Shown here piece after piece: positions 53,058 to 63,098 of a DNA stretch of 64,000 nucleotides. Location of the stretch: positions 5,890,001 through 5,954,000 of the forward strand of contig NZ_CP027706.1 of the NCBI RefSeq assembly GCF_003850565.1, given 5' to 3'. Position numbers and translations under genes: made by a program. The stretch is from Pseudomonas sessilinigenes (GTDB lineage Bacteria; Pseudomonadota; Gammaproteobacteria; Pseudomonadales; Pseudomonadaceae). The notes beneath the pieces are model-generated. The model made no database searches. It saw only the letters and a list, made by a program, of their open reading frames with translations, and was not told the origin of the DNA. Positions within the stretch are counted from its first letter, which is position 1; every line of letters begins with the position of its first letter.

Positions 53058-56000
53058 ATGAAAACGCCACTTATCGCGCTAGGTACCTGGGTGAAACGCC
53101 CGCTGCTTTCACTCTTTATGCTGCTGGTCATGCTGTCCCTGGCGAACCAGGCAATGGCCGCGGCTCCCGTGATCACCAGCCCGGCCTCGGGCAGTACCTT
53201 GCCCAGCGTGGCGGTGGGCCAGTCCATGAGCATCCCCATCAGTTCCACTGGCGGAGCCCTGCCTCTGGACAGGTGGGTGGAATGCGATGCCAACGACCCG
53301 GACTACGATGGCGTGACCCCCTGCCTGCCCTCGGGCCTGATCCTCGATCCGTCACCGGGCAGCGCAACCACCACACTTCACGGCGCTCCAACCACCGCCG
53401 GCAGCTACACCTTCAGCATCACCCTCAATGACGGCCTGAATCAGGGCGGTGTCGCCACCTACACCCTGTTGGTCACGAGCGGGGCAACGCCGACCCTGAC
53501 GTCGGTCTCCCCCAACACCGGGACCACCGCCGGTGCCACCGCCGTCACCCTGAGCGGCACCAACCTGACCGGGGCGACCGCGGTCAGCTTTGGCGGCACG
53601 GCCGCCACGGGTTTTAGCGTCAGCAATGCCAGCACCATTACCGCCACTACCCCGGCCCATGCCGCTGGCGCGGTGAATGTGATGGTTACCACCCCAAGCG
53701 GCACGGCGACCCTGACCAATGCCTATACCTATGCCGTACCGGCCCCGACCGTTGGCCCGGTGAGCGCCACGGTGGCCGCCAACAGCAGCAGCAACCCGAT
53801 CACCTTGAGCCTGAGTGGCGGCACCGCCACCAGCGTGGCCGTCTCCACTGCCGCGACCCACGGGACCGCCACTGCCACCGGCACCAGCATCACCTACACC
53901 CCCACCGCCGGTTACTCCGGCAGCGACACATTCGCCTATACCGCCACCAACGCCAGCGGCACCTCCAGCCCGGCCACCGTGACCCTCACCATCAGCGCGC
54001 CGACCCTGGCGATAACGCCGACCACTGTGCCCAACGGCACCCAGGGCACGGCCTACAGCACGACCCTGACCGCCTCCGGCGGCACTGCGCCCTACACCTA
54101 CGCAATCACCAGCGGCAGCCTGCCGGCCGGGCTGAGTCTGAACACCAGCAACGGATCGATCAGCGGTACGCCGAGCGCCAGTGGCAACACCAACCTGACC
54201 GTCACCGCCACTGACGCCAACAGCGCCACTGGCTCCAGGGCCTACACCTTGACGATCGACGCTCAAGCACCGGTTGCCAACGCCGTCAGCGCCACGGTCG
54301 TGGCCAACAGCAGCAGCAACCCGATCACCCTGAATATCACCGGTGGCACCGCCACCAGCGTGGCCGTCTCCACCGCCGCGACCCACGGGACAGCCACTGC
54401 CACCGGCACCAGCATCACCTACACTCCCACTGCCGGTTACTCCGGCAGCGACACCTTCGCCTATACCGCCACCAACGCCAGCGGCACCTCCAGCCCGGCC
54501 ACCGTGAGCCTCACCGTCAGCGCGCCGACCCTGGCGATAACGCCGACCACTGTGCCCAACGGCACCCAGGGCACGGCCTACAGCACGACCCTGACCGCCT
54601 CCGGCGGCACTGCGCCCTACACCTACGCAATCACCAGCGGCAGCCTGCCGGCCGGGCTGAGTCTGAACACCAGCAACGGATCGATCAGCGGTACGCCGAG
54701 CGCCAGTGGCAACACCAACCTGACCGTCACCGCCACTGACGCCAACAGCGCCACCGGCTCCAGGGCCTACACCTTGACGATCGACGCTCAAGCACCGGTT
54801 GCCAACGCCGTCAGCGCCACGGTCGTGGCCAACAGCAGCAGCAACCCGATCACCCTGAATATCACCGGTGGCACCGCTGCCAGCGTGGCCGTCGCCACCG
54901 CCGCAGCCCACGGGACCGCTACCGCCACCGGCACCAGCATCACCTACACCCCTACCCCCGGCTATTCCGGCAGCGACACTTTCACCTATACCGCCACCAA
55001 CGCCAGCGGTACCTCCAGCCCGGCCACCGTGAGCCTCACCGTCAGCGCTCCCACCCTGGTGATTGCCCCGGCCAGTTTCAGCAGTGGCACGGTGGGCACG
55101 GCCTACAGCACCATTCTCAGCACCAGCGGCGGCACTGCGCCCTACTCCTACAACATCACCAGCGGCAGTCTGCCTTCCGGCCTGAATCTGAACCCCCTCA
55201 CCGGCGCGATCAGCGGTACGCCAACAGCGAGCGGCACCAGCAACCTGACCATCACCAGCACCGACAACAACGGTGTTACAGGCAACAAGGCCTATTCCCT
55301 GCAAATCAATGCACAGGCCCCAGTAGCCAACGCGGTCAGCGCCACGTTGGCAGCCAACAGCAGCAGCAACCCGATCACCCTGAGCCTGAGTGGCGGCGCC
55401 GCCACCAGCGTGGCCGTTTCCACCGCCGCGACCCACGGCACCGCTACCGCCACCGGCACCAGCATCACCTACACCCCTGCCCCTGGTTACTCCGGCAGCG
55501 ACACCTTCGCCTACACCGCCACCAACGCCAGCGGCACCTCCAGCCCGGCCACCGTGACCCTCACCATCAACGCTCCAACCCTGGTAATTACTCCGGCCAG
55601 TTTCAGCAATGGCACAGTGGGCACGCCCTACAGCACCACCCTCAGCACCAGCGGCGGCGCCGTACCCTATGCCTACAGCATCACCAGCGGCAGCCTGCCT
55701 TCCGGCTTGAGCCTGAACACCCTCACCGGCGCGATCAGCGGTACGCCAACAGCGAGCGGCACCAGCAACCTGACCCTCACCAGCACCGACAACAATGGCG
55801 CTACAGGCAGCAAGGCCTACACCCTGCAAATCAATGCACAGGTCCCTATAGCCAATGCGGTCAGTGCCACGGTGGCAGCCAACAGCAGCGCTAACTCGAT
55901 CACCCTGAGCCTGAGTGGCGGCGCCGCCGCCAGCGTGGCCGTCGCCACCGCCGCAACCCACGGCACCGCTACCGCCACCGGTACCGGCATCACCTACACC

Positions 56001-58289
56001 CCTGCCCCTGGTTACTCCGGCAACGATACCTTTGCCTATACCGCCACCAACGCCAGTGGTACTTCCAACCCAGCCACCGTGACCCTCACCGTCAGTGCAC
56101 CGACCCTGAGTATCAACCCCGCGAGCCTGGGCGCAGGGACCAGTGGCACGCCCTACAGCACCACCCTCAGCACCAGCGGCGGCGCCGCGCCCTACACCTA
56201 CAGCATCACCAGCGGTAGCCTGCCCGCAGGCCTGAGCCTGAACGCCAGCACCGGGACAATCAGCGGTACCCCAAGTGCCAGCGGCACCAGCAACCTGACC
56301 CTCACCAGCACCGACAACAATGGCGCTACAGGCAGCAAGGCCTACACCCTGCAAATCAATGCACAGGTCCCTGTAGCCAACGCGGTCAGTGCCACGGTGG
56401 CAGCCAACAGCAGCACTAACCCGATCACCCTGAGCATCAGCGGCGGCACCGCCACCAGCGTGACAGTCTCCACCGCCGCAACCCACGGCACCGCTACCGC
56501 CACCGGTACCGGCATCACCTACACCCCTGCCCCTGGTTACTCCGGCAACGACACCTTTGCCTATACCGCCACCAACACCAGTGGCACTTCCAGCCCGGCC
56601 ACCGTGACCCTCACCGTCAGTGCACCGACCCTGAGTATCAACCCCGCAAGCCTGGGCGCGGGCACCAGTGGCACGGCCTACAGCGCCGTCCTCAGTAGTT
56701 CCGGAGGCAGCGCGCCCTACACCTACAGCATCACCAGCGGCAGCCTGCCCGCAGGCCTGAGCCTGAACGCCAGCACCGGGACAATCAGCGGTACGCCAAC
56801 GGCCAGCGGCACCAGCAACCTGACCCTCACCAGCACCGATAGCAACGGCGCCACGGGCTCGCGGGCCTACTCGATCAGCATCAGCGCCGTGCCCATCAGC
56901 GTGCCGGCCTCCAGCCAGATCCTCTCGGCCGGAGAAGAAGCCATCGTCGACCTGACCCAGGGCGCCACGGGTGGCCCCTTCACCCAGGTCATCCTGGGTA
57001 CGGTGAGTCCGGCCTCGGCCGGTAGGGCCATGATGCGCGGCCCCTTCTCGATGCGCTTCGTGCCCTCGGCGGCCTTTGCCGGTACCGCGATCATCAGCTT
57101 CAGGTTGCACAACGGCACGGGCTCCAGCGCTGCTAGCACGGTCAGTTTCATCGTCCAGCCGCGCCCGGACCCCACCAAGGATGGCGAAGTGATCGGCCTG
57201 CTCAATGCCCAGAGCCGAAGCGCAGAACGCTTTGCCAGTACCCAGATGGACAACTTCAACCATCGACTGGAACAACTGCATCAAATGCGTTGCGACCGCA
57301 ATTCGTTCAATGCCAGCCTGCGCAAGGACGGTAGCGACCTGCCCCTGGGCGAGATGGCCAAGGCCATCGAGCAGCAACTGGGGAGTTCGGCAAACCAGAC
57401 CGAGCAGCAAAAACGCGAAGCTGCGAGCGCTGCGCAAAATGGCGAGTGCCAACAGCAGGCCCTGGCGTTCTGGAGCGATGGTTTCGTCAACAACGGCTCG
57501 ACCCATGCCCGCGGCGCCCGCGACAACAGCTTCACCACCATGGGCCTGAGCGCCGGTGCCGACTATCGCCTGTCGCCTACCGTCATCGCCGGTATCGGCA
57601 TCGGCTACGGCACCGATCGCAGCGAGATTGGCGACCACAAGACCCGCAGCGATGCGGACGCCATTGGCATCGCCACCTATCTGAGCCTGAACCCCGCCTC
57701 GCAGTTCTACCTGGACGGTTTGCTGGGCTATAACCGCATCAGCTTCGACTCGCGTCGCTACATCACCGGCAGCGCCAACGACTACGCCCGTGGCTCGCGC
57801 GATGCCGACCAGTTGTTCGCGTCCCTCACCGCCAGCTACGAATACCGCCAGGGCCAGTTGTCGCTGACGCCCTATGGGCGTTTCAATGCCAGCACCACGC
57901 GCCTGGACGCCTTCAGCGAAAACGGCGGAGGCATCTACGGCCTGTCCTATGAGGAACAGCGCCAGCAGAACTTCACGTCCTACCTGGGCCTGCGTACCGG
58001 CTATGACCTGATGACCCGGGTCGGTGTGGTCACTCCCAAGGTAGGCCTGGCCTGGGGGCACAATTTCAGCACCCACAGCGACTACAAGATGCGCTACACC
58101 GACCAGGGCGACGAGGGCATCCTGTATCGCCTCAAGCCCGACGCCCAGGACAGCGATTTCGCCAGCCTGGACATGGGTATGGACTTCAACCTCGGACGCG
58201 CCTGGCAACTGGGCTTCTCCTACAAGACCGCCCTGGGCTCCGATGAGCGCAACGACAGCTTCCGCCTGGGCCTGAACGGCAAGTTCTAG
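53058..58289 (+). CDS. Giant autotransporter with tandem Ig-like repeats
   Basis: A 1743-residue type V secreted adhesin-like protein. The signal peptide is about residues 1-35 (LFMLLVMLSLANQAMA). Next come a putative-Ig domain (36-140), an IPT/TIG domain (141-226, PTLTSVSPNTGTTAGATAV) and six 175-residue repeats (227-1276). Each repeat pairs a cadherin-like fold (YSGSDTFAYTATNASGTSSP) with a putative-Ig fold (SGSLPAGLSLN). A linker with a helical stretch follows (FASTQMDNFNHRLEQLHQM), then a C-terminal autotransporter barrel (about 1475-1743) ending in F. It lies 114 bases after the acetyltransferase gene on the same strand and is probably part of the same system. No protease or RGD motif is seen. 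Confidence 0.92.
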   Translation: MKTPLIALGTWVKRPLLSLFMLLVMLSLANQAMAAAPVITSPASGSTLPSVAVGQSMSIPISSTGGALPLDRWVECDANDPDYDGVTPCLPSGLILDPSPGSATTTLHGAPTTAGSYTFSITLNDGLNQGGVATYTLLVTSGATPTLTSVSPNTGTTAGATAVTLSGTNLTGATAVSFGGTAATGFSVSNASTITATTPAHAAGAVNVMVTTPSGTATLTNAYTYAVPAPTVGPVSATVAANSSSNPITLSLSGGTATSVAVSTAATHGTATATGTSITYTPTAGYSGSDTFAYTATNASGTSSPATVTLTISAPTLAITPTTVPNGTQGTAYSTTLTASGGTAPYTYAITSGSLPAGLSLNTSNGSISGTPSASGNTNLTVTATDANSATGSRAYTLTIDAQAPVANAVSATVVANSSSNPITLNITGGTATSVAVSTAATHGTATATGTSITYTPTAGYSGSDTFAYTATNASGTSSPATVSLTVSAPTLAITPTTVPNGTQGTAYSTTLTASGGTAPYTYAITSGSLPAGLSLNTSNGSISGTPSASGNTNLTVTATDANSATGSRAYTLTIDAQAPVANAVSATVVANSSSNPITLNITGGTAASVAVATAAAHGTATATGTSITYTPTPGYSGSDTFTYTATNASGTSSPATVSLTVSAPTLVIAPASFSSGTVGTAYSTILSTSGGTAPYSYNITSGSLPSGLNLNPLTGAISGTPTASGTSNLTITSTDNNGVTGNKAYSLQINAQAPVANAVSATLAANSSSNPITLSLSGGAATSVAVSTAATHGTATATGTSITYTPAPGYSGSDTFAYTATNASGTSSPATVTLTINAPTLVITPASFSNGTVGTPYSTTLSTSGGAVPYAYSITSGSLPSGLSLNTLTGAISGTPTASGTSNLTLTSTDNNGATGSKAYTLQINAQVPIANAVSATVAANSSANSITLSLSGGAAASVAVATAATHGTATATGTGITYTPAPGYSGNDTFAYTATNASGTSNPATVTLTVSAPTLSINPASLGAGTSGTPYSTTLSTSGGAAPYTYSITSGSLPAGLSLNASTGTISGTPSASGTSNLTLTSTDNNGATGSKAYTLQINAQVPVANAVSATVAANSSTNPITLSISGGTATSVTVSTAATHGTATATGTGITYTPAPGYSGNDTFAYTATNTSGTSSPATVTLTVSAPTLSINPASLGAGTSGTAYSAVLSSSGGSAPYTYSITSGSLPAGLSLNASTGTISGTPTASGTSNLTLTSTDSNGATGSRAYSISISAVPISVPASSQILSAGEEAIVDLTQGATGGPFTQVILGTVSPASAGRAMMRGPFSMRFVPSAAFAGTAIISFRLHNGTGSSAASTVSFIVQPRPDPTKDGEVIGLLNAQSRSAERFASTQMDNFNHRLEQLHQMRCDRNSFNASLRKDGSDLPLGEMAKAIEQQLGSSANQTEQQKREAASAAQNGECQQQALAFWSDGFVNNGSTHARGARDNSFTTMGLSAGADYRLSPTVIAGIGIGYGTDRSEIGDHKTRSDADAIGIATYLSLNPASQFYLDGLLGYNRISFDSRRYITGSANDYARGSRDADQLFASLTASYEYRQGQLSLTPYGRFNASTTRLDAFSENGGGIYGLSYEEQRQQNFTSYLGLRTGYDLMTRVGVVTPKVGLAWGHNFSTHSDYKMRYTDQGDEGILYRLKPDAQDSDFASLDMGMDFNLGRAWQLGFSYKTALGSDERNDSFRLGLNGKF
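53736..56885 (+). repeat. Six tandem 525-base repeats inside the autotransporter gene
   Basis: Units begin at 53736, 54261, 54786, 55311, 55836 and 56361, every one exactly 525 bases, keeping frame. The putative-Ig halves of units 1 and 2 are almost identical at the DNA level, whereas units 3-6 differ by scattered bases, which points to recent duplication or gene conversion of the first units. Confidence 0.93.
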
Positions 58290-58354
58290 ACCCAAAGCAG
58301 GCTAGCGGTTGTGGCCGGCACCGTGCAGCGGGAACCCCTTCCCCTGTACTGCAG

Positions 58355-58398
58355 AAAAAAACACCCCGCCGGAGCCAGGCTCCGGCGGGGTGTTTTTT
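58355..58398. terminator. Bidirectional Rho-independent terminator
   Basis: A 15-bp GC stem (58361-58375 with 58379-58393, loop CAG) is flanked by six A on the left and five more T on the right. It lies between the convergent autotransporter and aminotransferase genes and can stop both. Confidence 0.93.
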
Positions 58399-58437
58399 CT
58401 CACCCGATAACGGATCGGGACAAGCGCCTATCGACCA

Positions 58438-59838
58438 TCAGGCCGCTGGCAAGCTCCCGGCGTCGATCTCACCTGCGGTGCGCTCCAGCGCGCGACGGGT
58501 CTTGTCCACCAGCTCGTCGATATCCGTCCGAGTCGCCACCAGGGCCGGGGCCATGATCATCCGGCCCAGGGTCGAGCGAATGATCACCCCCTCCTCGAAA
58601 CCCAGGGTGCGACAGCGCCAGGCGATGTCGTTCTCGTTGGCGAAGCGCTGGCGGCTGGCCTTGTCCTTGGCCAATTGCAAGGCGGCCACCAGACCGGTGC
58701 CCTGGATCTCGCCAATCAGCGGATGGTTGCCGAACACCTCCCGCAGGCACTGCTGCAAGTACGGGCCGGTATCGTCGCGGACCCGGTCCACCACGCCCTC
58801 GTCGCGCAAGGCCTTGAGGTTGGCGATGGCCACGGCTGCCGCCACCGGGTGCCCGGAATAGGTCAGGCCGTGGGCGAACACGCCACCCTCCTCCACCAGC
58901 ACCTGGGCGATGCGCTTGCCCAGCACCAGGCCGCCCATGGGCACGTAGCCGCTGGTCAGGCCCTTGGCGATGGACAGGGTATCGGGCTCGAAGCCGAAGT
59001 GCTGGTGGGCGAACCACTGGCCGGTACGCCCGAACCCGCCGATCACCTCGTCGGCGCACAGCAGCACGTCGTACTGGCGGCAAATGCGCTGGATCTCTGG
59101 CCAGTAGCTTTGCGGCGGGAAGATCATGCCGCCAGCGCCCTGGAAGGGTTCGGCGATGAACCCGGCGACGTTCTCGGCCCCCAGTTCGAGGATCTTCTCC
59201 TCCAATTGCCGGGCGCAACGCAGGCCGAACTCGGCCGGGCTCAAGTTGCCCTCATGGGCGAACCAGTAGGGTTCGTCGATATGCGCGACATCCGGAATCA
59301 GCCCGCCCATTTCATGCATGAACTTCATGCCGCCCAGGGCCGTGGCCGCGAGTGTCGAGCCGTGATAGCCGTTCCAGCGGCCGATCATCACCTTCTTCTG
59401 CGGCTGGCCGAGGATCTGCCAGTAGCGGCGCACAGTGCGGATCAGCACCTCATTGGCCTCAGAACCGGAGTTGGTGTAGATGGCATGGCTGTAGTGCCCC
59501 GGCAACAGGCTGAACAGCAGTTCGGACAGCTCCACCACCGCCGGGTGGGTGGTGTGGAAGAACATGTTGTAGTACGGCAGTTGTTCGAGCTGGGCCGTGG
59601 CCGCGGCGGCCAGGTCCTTGCGGCCGTAGCCGAGGTTGGTGCACCACAGGCCGGACATGCCGTCCAGGTAGCGCTTGCCGTCGTTATCCCAGAGCTGCAA
59701 GCCTTCACCCCGGACGATCACTCGCGGACCTTCGGCATTCAGGGCCTTTTGGTCGAGGAACGCATGGATATGGTGCGCTGCGTCCAGATCCTGGTAGTCC
59801 CGGGTGCTGCGTTGCGGCTGGGGGGTATAAGCACTCAT
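58438..59838 (-). CDS. Class III aminotransferase, polyamine (SpuC-like)
   Basis: A 466-residue omega-amino-acid/amine aminotransferase. LWDNDGKRYLDGMSGLWCTN, YNMFFHTTHPAVVELSELL, NSGSEANEVLIRTVRRYW and LLCADEVIGGFGRTG match the family, with the cofactor lysine in SIAKGLTSG (K292). The set most resembles putrescine/spermidine-pyruvate aminotransferases such as SpuC. The ATG at 59838 is chosen because AGGAG lies 7 bases upstream; the ATG at 59844 overlaps the permease stop (ATGA) but is too close to that site. The aldehyde it makes could go to the dehydrogenase at 61377. Confidence 0.87.
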   Translation of the reverse strand: MSAYTPQPQRSTRDYQDLDAAHHIHAFLDQKALNAEGPRVIVRGEGLQLWDNDGKRYLDGMSGLWCTNLGYGRKDLAAAATAQLEQLPYYNMFFHTTHPAVVELSELLFSLLPGHYSHAIYTNSGSEANEVLIRTVRRYWQILGQPQKKVMIGRWNGYHGSTLAATALGGMKFMHEMGGLIPDVAHIDEPYWFAHEGNLSPAEFGLRCARQLEEKILELGAENVAGFIAEPFQGAGGMIFPPQSYWPEIQRICRQYDVLLCADEVIGGFGRTGQWFAHQHFGFEPDTLSIAKGLTSGYVPMGGLVLGKRIAQVLVEEGGVFAHGLTYSGHPVAAAVAIANLKALRDEGVVDRVRDDTGPYLQQCLREVFGNHPLIGEIQGTGLVAALQLAKDKASRQRFANENDIAWRCRTLGFEEGVIIRSTLGRMIMAPALVATRTDIDELVDKTRRALERTAGEIDAGSLPAA

Positions 59839-59840
59839 GG

Positions 59841-61289
59841 TCATTCTCCTGCGCTATGGGAAGGTTCATTGCAAGAACGTGGCGAAGCAGTGGAGGCGGC
59901 AGGCACCAAGGGCTCCGGGGTGAACAGCGGCTTGCGCATCACCCACTTGACCCAGAGCACGGCAATCAACGAGATCACCCCCAGAACCACACCGGCACTG
60001 CCGAAGATCCGCCCAGTCACCTCAGGTGACGGCGAGACGTGATAGATCGCAAACAGCATGCCGACGATGCCCACCACCTGGGGCCAGGGATAGAATGGCG
60101 AACGGAACGGCCGTGGTGCATCCGGGTAGCGTCGGCGCAAGGCAATCACATCGACATGCACGATGATGTAGGCCAACAGCCAGGCCACTGCAGCGGCCAG
60201 CAACAGCAGGCTGATGGAGTCCGGGTCCTGCCCCAGCACCAGGATCGGCAGACCGGTGATGGCGGCAATGAACAGCACCGCCACCCAGGGCGTTCGGGTA
60301 CGCCGGCTCAGGCGCTTGAACTGAGGGAAGGCCTGGCCGTTCTGGGCCATGCCGTAGAGCATGCGAGGCAGCGCCGCCAGGGACGAGTTGACGGTGCTAC
60401 AGGTGGCAGTGATCACCGCCCCCACCAGGAACAACTTGCCGGACTCGCCGAACACCGTGGTGGCGAACAGGAAATGCGGCAGCGGATCGCTCACCAGCTG
60501 GTCCCGGGGAATGCACAGCAAGGCGCCGAGGCAATACAGGGTGATGACCAGGAAGATCAGGCTCAGGCCGATGATCATCGAACGCGGGATATTGCGCTCC
60601 GCCCGCTTGGTCTCCTCCACCAGCGGGCAGACGAACTCGGCGCCGACGAAGCCCCAGATGGCCATCGCCGCCAGGGCCAGGGCGCCGATGCCCATGGGGT
60701 TCCAGCCCTGCTCCAGGGACAGTTGCACACTGGCCTGGGCGCTGCTGACCGCGCCTAGCCCCAGGGTCAGGAGAATCACCACCATCACCACCGCCAACAC
60801 CGTCTGCAGCTTGGCGAAGACATCGATACCCAGCAGGTTGAGCGCGGTAAAGGTGCCCAGCACGCCATAGGCCACCAGCATCGGAGGCAACGCCCCCGGG
60901 TAGACCTTGCCGATGATCAGGTCCAGGAGCAGCAACTCGGCAGACAGCGCGAACATCGCCACCACCATGTAGCCGGAGAAGGTCGCGAGGATGGCCGGAA
61001 AGTGCCCGATGGCCACCTCGGTGTAGCTGCTCAGGCTACCGGCCCGAGGTACCAGCAGGGCCAGTTCGGAAAACGACATCGCATAGGTCAGGGCCAGCAG
61101 GTAGGCCAGCAGCAAGGGGATGAAGAAGCCCAACCCGGCCATCCCGGCCCCTTGCAACATCAACACCATGACCCCCTGGGACACCACCAGGCCCACGGCC
61201 ACCGAAACCAGCGAGCCCAGCCCGAGAACCCGGCGCAACCCGCCACCGGCAGCAGGCGCTGCCGCTGTGTCCAAGACATTTGCACTCAT
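59841..61289 (-). CDS. APC-family amino acid/polyamine permease
   Basis: A 482-residue secondary transporter of the amino acid-polyamine-organocation superfamily with about 12 helices. The N-terminal helix GLVVSQGVMVLMLQGAG, the AIWGFVGAEFVCPLVEETKRAERNIPRSM region of helices 6-7 and FKRLSRRTRTPWVAVL are typical. AAAGGAG before the ATG at 61289 fixes the start. Between the aldehyde dehydrogenase and aminotransferase genes it most likely imports the amine that these enzymes degrade. Confidence 0.88.
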   Translation of the reverse strand: MSANVLDTAAAPAAGGGLRRVLGLGSLVSVAVGLVVSQGVMVLMLQGAGMAGLGFFIPLLLAYLLALTYAMSFSELALLVPRAGSLSSYTEVAIGHFPAILATFSGYMVVAMFALSAELLLLDLIIGKVYPGALPPMLVAYGVLGTFTALNLLGIDVFAKLQTVLAVVMVVILLTLGLGAVSSAQASVQLSLEQGWNPMGIGALALAAMAIWGFVGAEFVCPLVEETKRAERNIPRSMIIGLSLIFLVITLYCLGALLCIPRDQLVSDPLPHFLFATTVFGESGKLFLVGAVITATCSTVNSSLAALPRMLYGMAQNGQAFPQFKRLSRRTRTPWVAVLFIAAITGLPILVLGQDPDSISLLLLAAAVAWLLAYIIVHVDVIALRRRYPDAPRPFRSPFYPWPQVVGIVGMLFAIYHVSPSPEVTGRIFGSAGVVLGVISLIAVLWVKWVMRKPLFTPEPLVPAASTASPRSCNEPSHSAGE

Positions 61290-61376
61290 GCCACACACTC
61301 CTTTCTTATTGTTGTGAACCTGCCACCGAAGACAGGCGAGGGGGTGCCGCTCGGCACCGCAAGGCACCCGCGTAGC

Positions 61377-62867
61377 TCAGCGCAACTGGATCCAGGTGGT
61401 CTTGAGCTGGGTGTATTTGTCGAAGGCATGCAGCGACAGGTCGCGCCCGAATCCCGACTGGCGCCCACCACCAAAAGGCACGGTGACATCCAGGGCGTCC
61501 ACGGTATTCACCGACACCGTGCCGGCGCGCAAACGCTGCGCCACGCGGTGGACACGGTTCAGGTCATCGCTCCATAACGAGGCGGCCAAGCCATAGACGC
61601 TGTCGTTGGCCAGGGCGATGGCCTGCTCTTCATCATCGAACGCCGTCACCGCCAGTACCGGGCCGAAGACCTCCTCCCGGGCGATGCTCATTGACGGGTC
61701 GACAGCGGTGAAGATGGTCGGCTCGATGTAGTTGTCGCTGCCATCGATAGACAAGCGCCGACCGCCACAGGCCAGCTGCGCGCCCTGCTCGCAGGCAGTC
61801 TCGATATGGCCCATGACACTGGCCGCCTGGCGTCGATCGACGATGGCACCGGCACGGCTGGCCGGGTCCAGCGGATGACCCGGCTGCCAGTCCCGGGCCT
61901 TGAGGCGCAGGCGCTCGACGAACTCGTCATGGATGCTGCGCTGCACCAGCAGCCGCGAATTGGCCGAGCACACCTGGCCCTGGTTGAAGAAGATGCCGAA
62001 CGCGGCCTTTTCAGCAGCCAGATCCAGGTCCTGGCAGTCGGCGAACACCAGGTTCGGGCTCTTGCCGCCGCACTCCAGCCAGACCTGCTTGAGGTTCGAT
62101 TGTGCCGAGTACTGCATGAAGTACTTGCCCACGGTGGTCGAACCGGTAAACACCAGGCAGTCCACATCGGGATGCAGGCCCAGGGCACGCCCGGCCTCGC
62201 TCCCAAGGCCCGGCACCACGTTGAGCACCCCTTCCGGCAAGCCGGCCTCCAGGGCCAGCTCGGCCAGGCGCAGGGCCGAGAACGGCGACTGCTCGGCGGG
62301 CTTGAGCACCACCGAGTTGCCCGCGGCCAGGGCCGGTGCCAGCTTCCAGGCAGCCATGTCGAGGGGGAAGTTCCATGGCACCACCGCGCCAATCACACCC
62401 AGGGCCTCACGGCGAATGGTGGCGTGGCTGCCGGTGCCGCCGGGAGCGACCTGATCATAGAGTTTGTCGATGCTCTCGGCGTACCAGGCAAAGACATTGG
62501 CAGCGCCCGGCACATCGATGTTCCAGGCGTCCATCACCGGCTTGCCCATATTCAGCGAGTCCAGCAAGGCCAACTCTTCACGATGGGCGAGCATCGACTC
62601 GGCCAGGCGCAGCAGTACCTGCTTGCGTTGCCCCGGCGCCATGCGTGCCCAGGGGCCATGCTCGAACGCCCGGCGCGCCGCGGTCACCGCCAGGTCTACC
62701 TCACTGGCGCCGCAGGCGCTGACCCGGGCCAGTACCTGGCCGGTGGCGGGGTTGATCGCATCGAAGGTGGCACCGGATGCCGCCGGCAAACGCCGACCGC
62801 CGATCAGCGCCTGGTCAATGAATGTCTGTTGGGCAGCCCGTTGCTGCCAGTAACGAAGATCGAACAC
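61377..62867 (-). CDS. Aldehyde dehydrogenase (PuuC / KauB-like)
   Basis: A 496-residue NAD(P)+-dependent aldehyde dehydrogenase. VVPWNFPLDMAAWKLAPALA and FTGSTTVGKYFMQYSA bind the cofactor; the catalytic glutamate is in LECGGKSPN and the nucleophile in NQGQVCSAN (Cys300). Sequence and context suggest oxidation of gamma-aminobutyraldehyde or gamma-glutamyl-aminobutyraldehyde. The start is a GTG at 62867 with GAGGG upstream; no in-frame ATG fits. It probably heads the operon with the permease and aminotransferase. Confidence 0.88.
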   Translation of the reverse strand: MFDLRYWQQRAAQQTFIDQALIGGRRLPAASGATFDAINPATGQVLARVSACGASEVDLAVTAARRAFEHGPWARMAPGQRKQVLLRLAESMLAHREELALLDSLNMGKPVMDAWNIDVPGAANVFAWYAESIDKLYDQVAPGGTGSHATIRREALGVIGAVVPWNFPLDMAAWKLAPALAAGNSVVLKPAEQSPFSALRLAELALEAGLPEGVLNVVPGLGSEAGRALGLHPDVDCLVFTGSTTVGKYFMQYSAQSNLKQVWLECGGKSPNLVFADCQDLDLAAEKAAFGIFFNQGQVCSANSRLLVQRSIHDEFVERLRLKARDWQPGHPLDPASRAGAIVDRRQAASVMGHIETACEQGAQLACGGRRLSIDGSDNYIEPTIFTAVDPSMSIAREEVFGPVLAVTAFDDEEQAIALANDSVYGLAASLWSDDLNRVHRVAQRLRAGTVSVNTVDALDVTVPFGGGRQSGFGRDLSLHAFDKYTQLKTTWIQLR

Positions 62868-63098
62868 GCTGCATGCCCTCGTCGGCCGTTGCCACGGCCT
62901 GGTTGTTATTGGAGTTCAAGGCGATGGTGCGTCACTGGGGAGCGGAGGAAAAATACTAAAAATATGCTCCAGTCCCATGAAAAAACTCTGTAGCCCGATG
63001 AGCCTCGACACCCCGTCGCAGAGCCCTCGCGGACGACCGTCAGGGTTTGAAGCAGCAGGCTGCGCGGGGCTGTGCCGGGGTCGGTAGACGAGGTCGAC

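Noticed and set aside
53352..58295. A 1647-codon open frame antisense to the autotransporter
   Set aside because: It is a by-product of the repetitive, GC-rich coding of the sense strand. The product is a Gly/Ala-rich low-complexity chain with no signal or domain, and the sense protein is clearly real.
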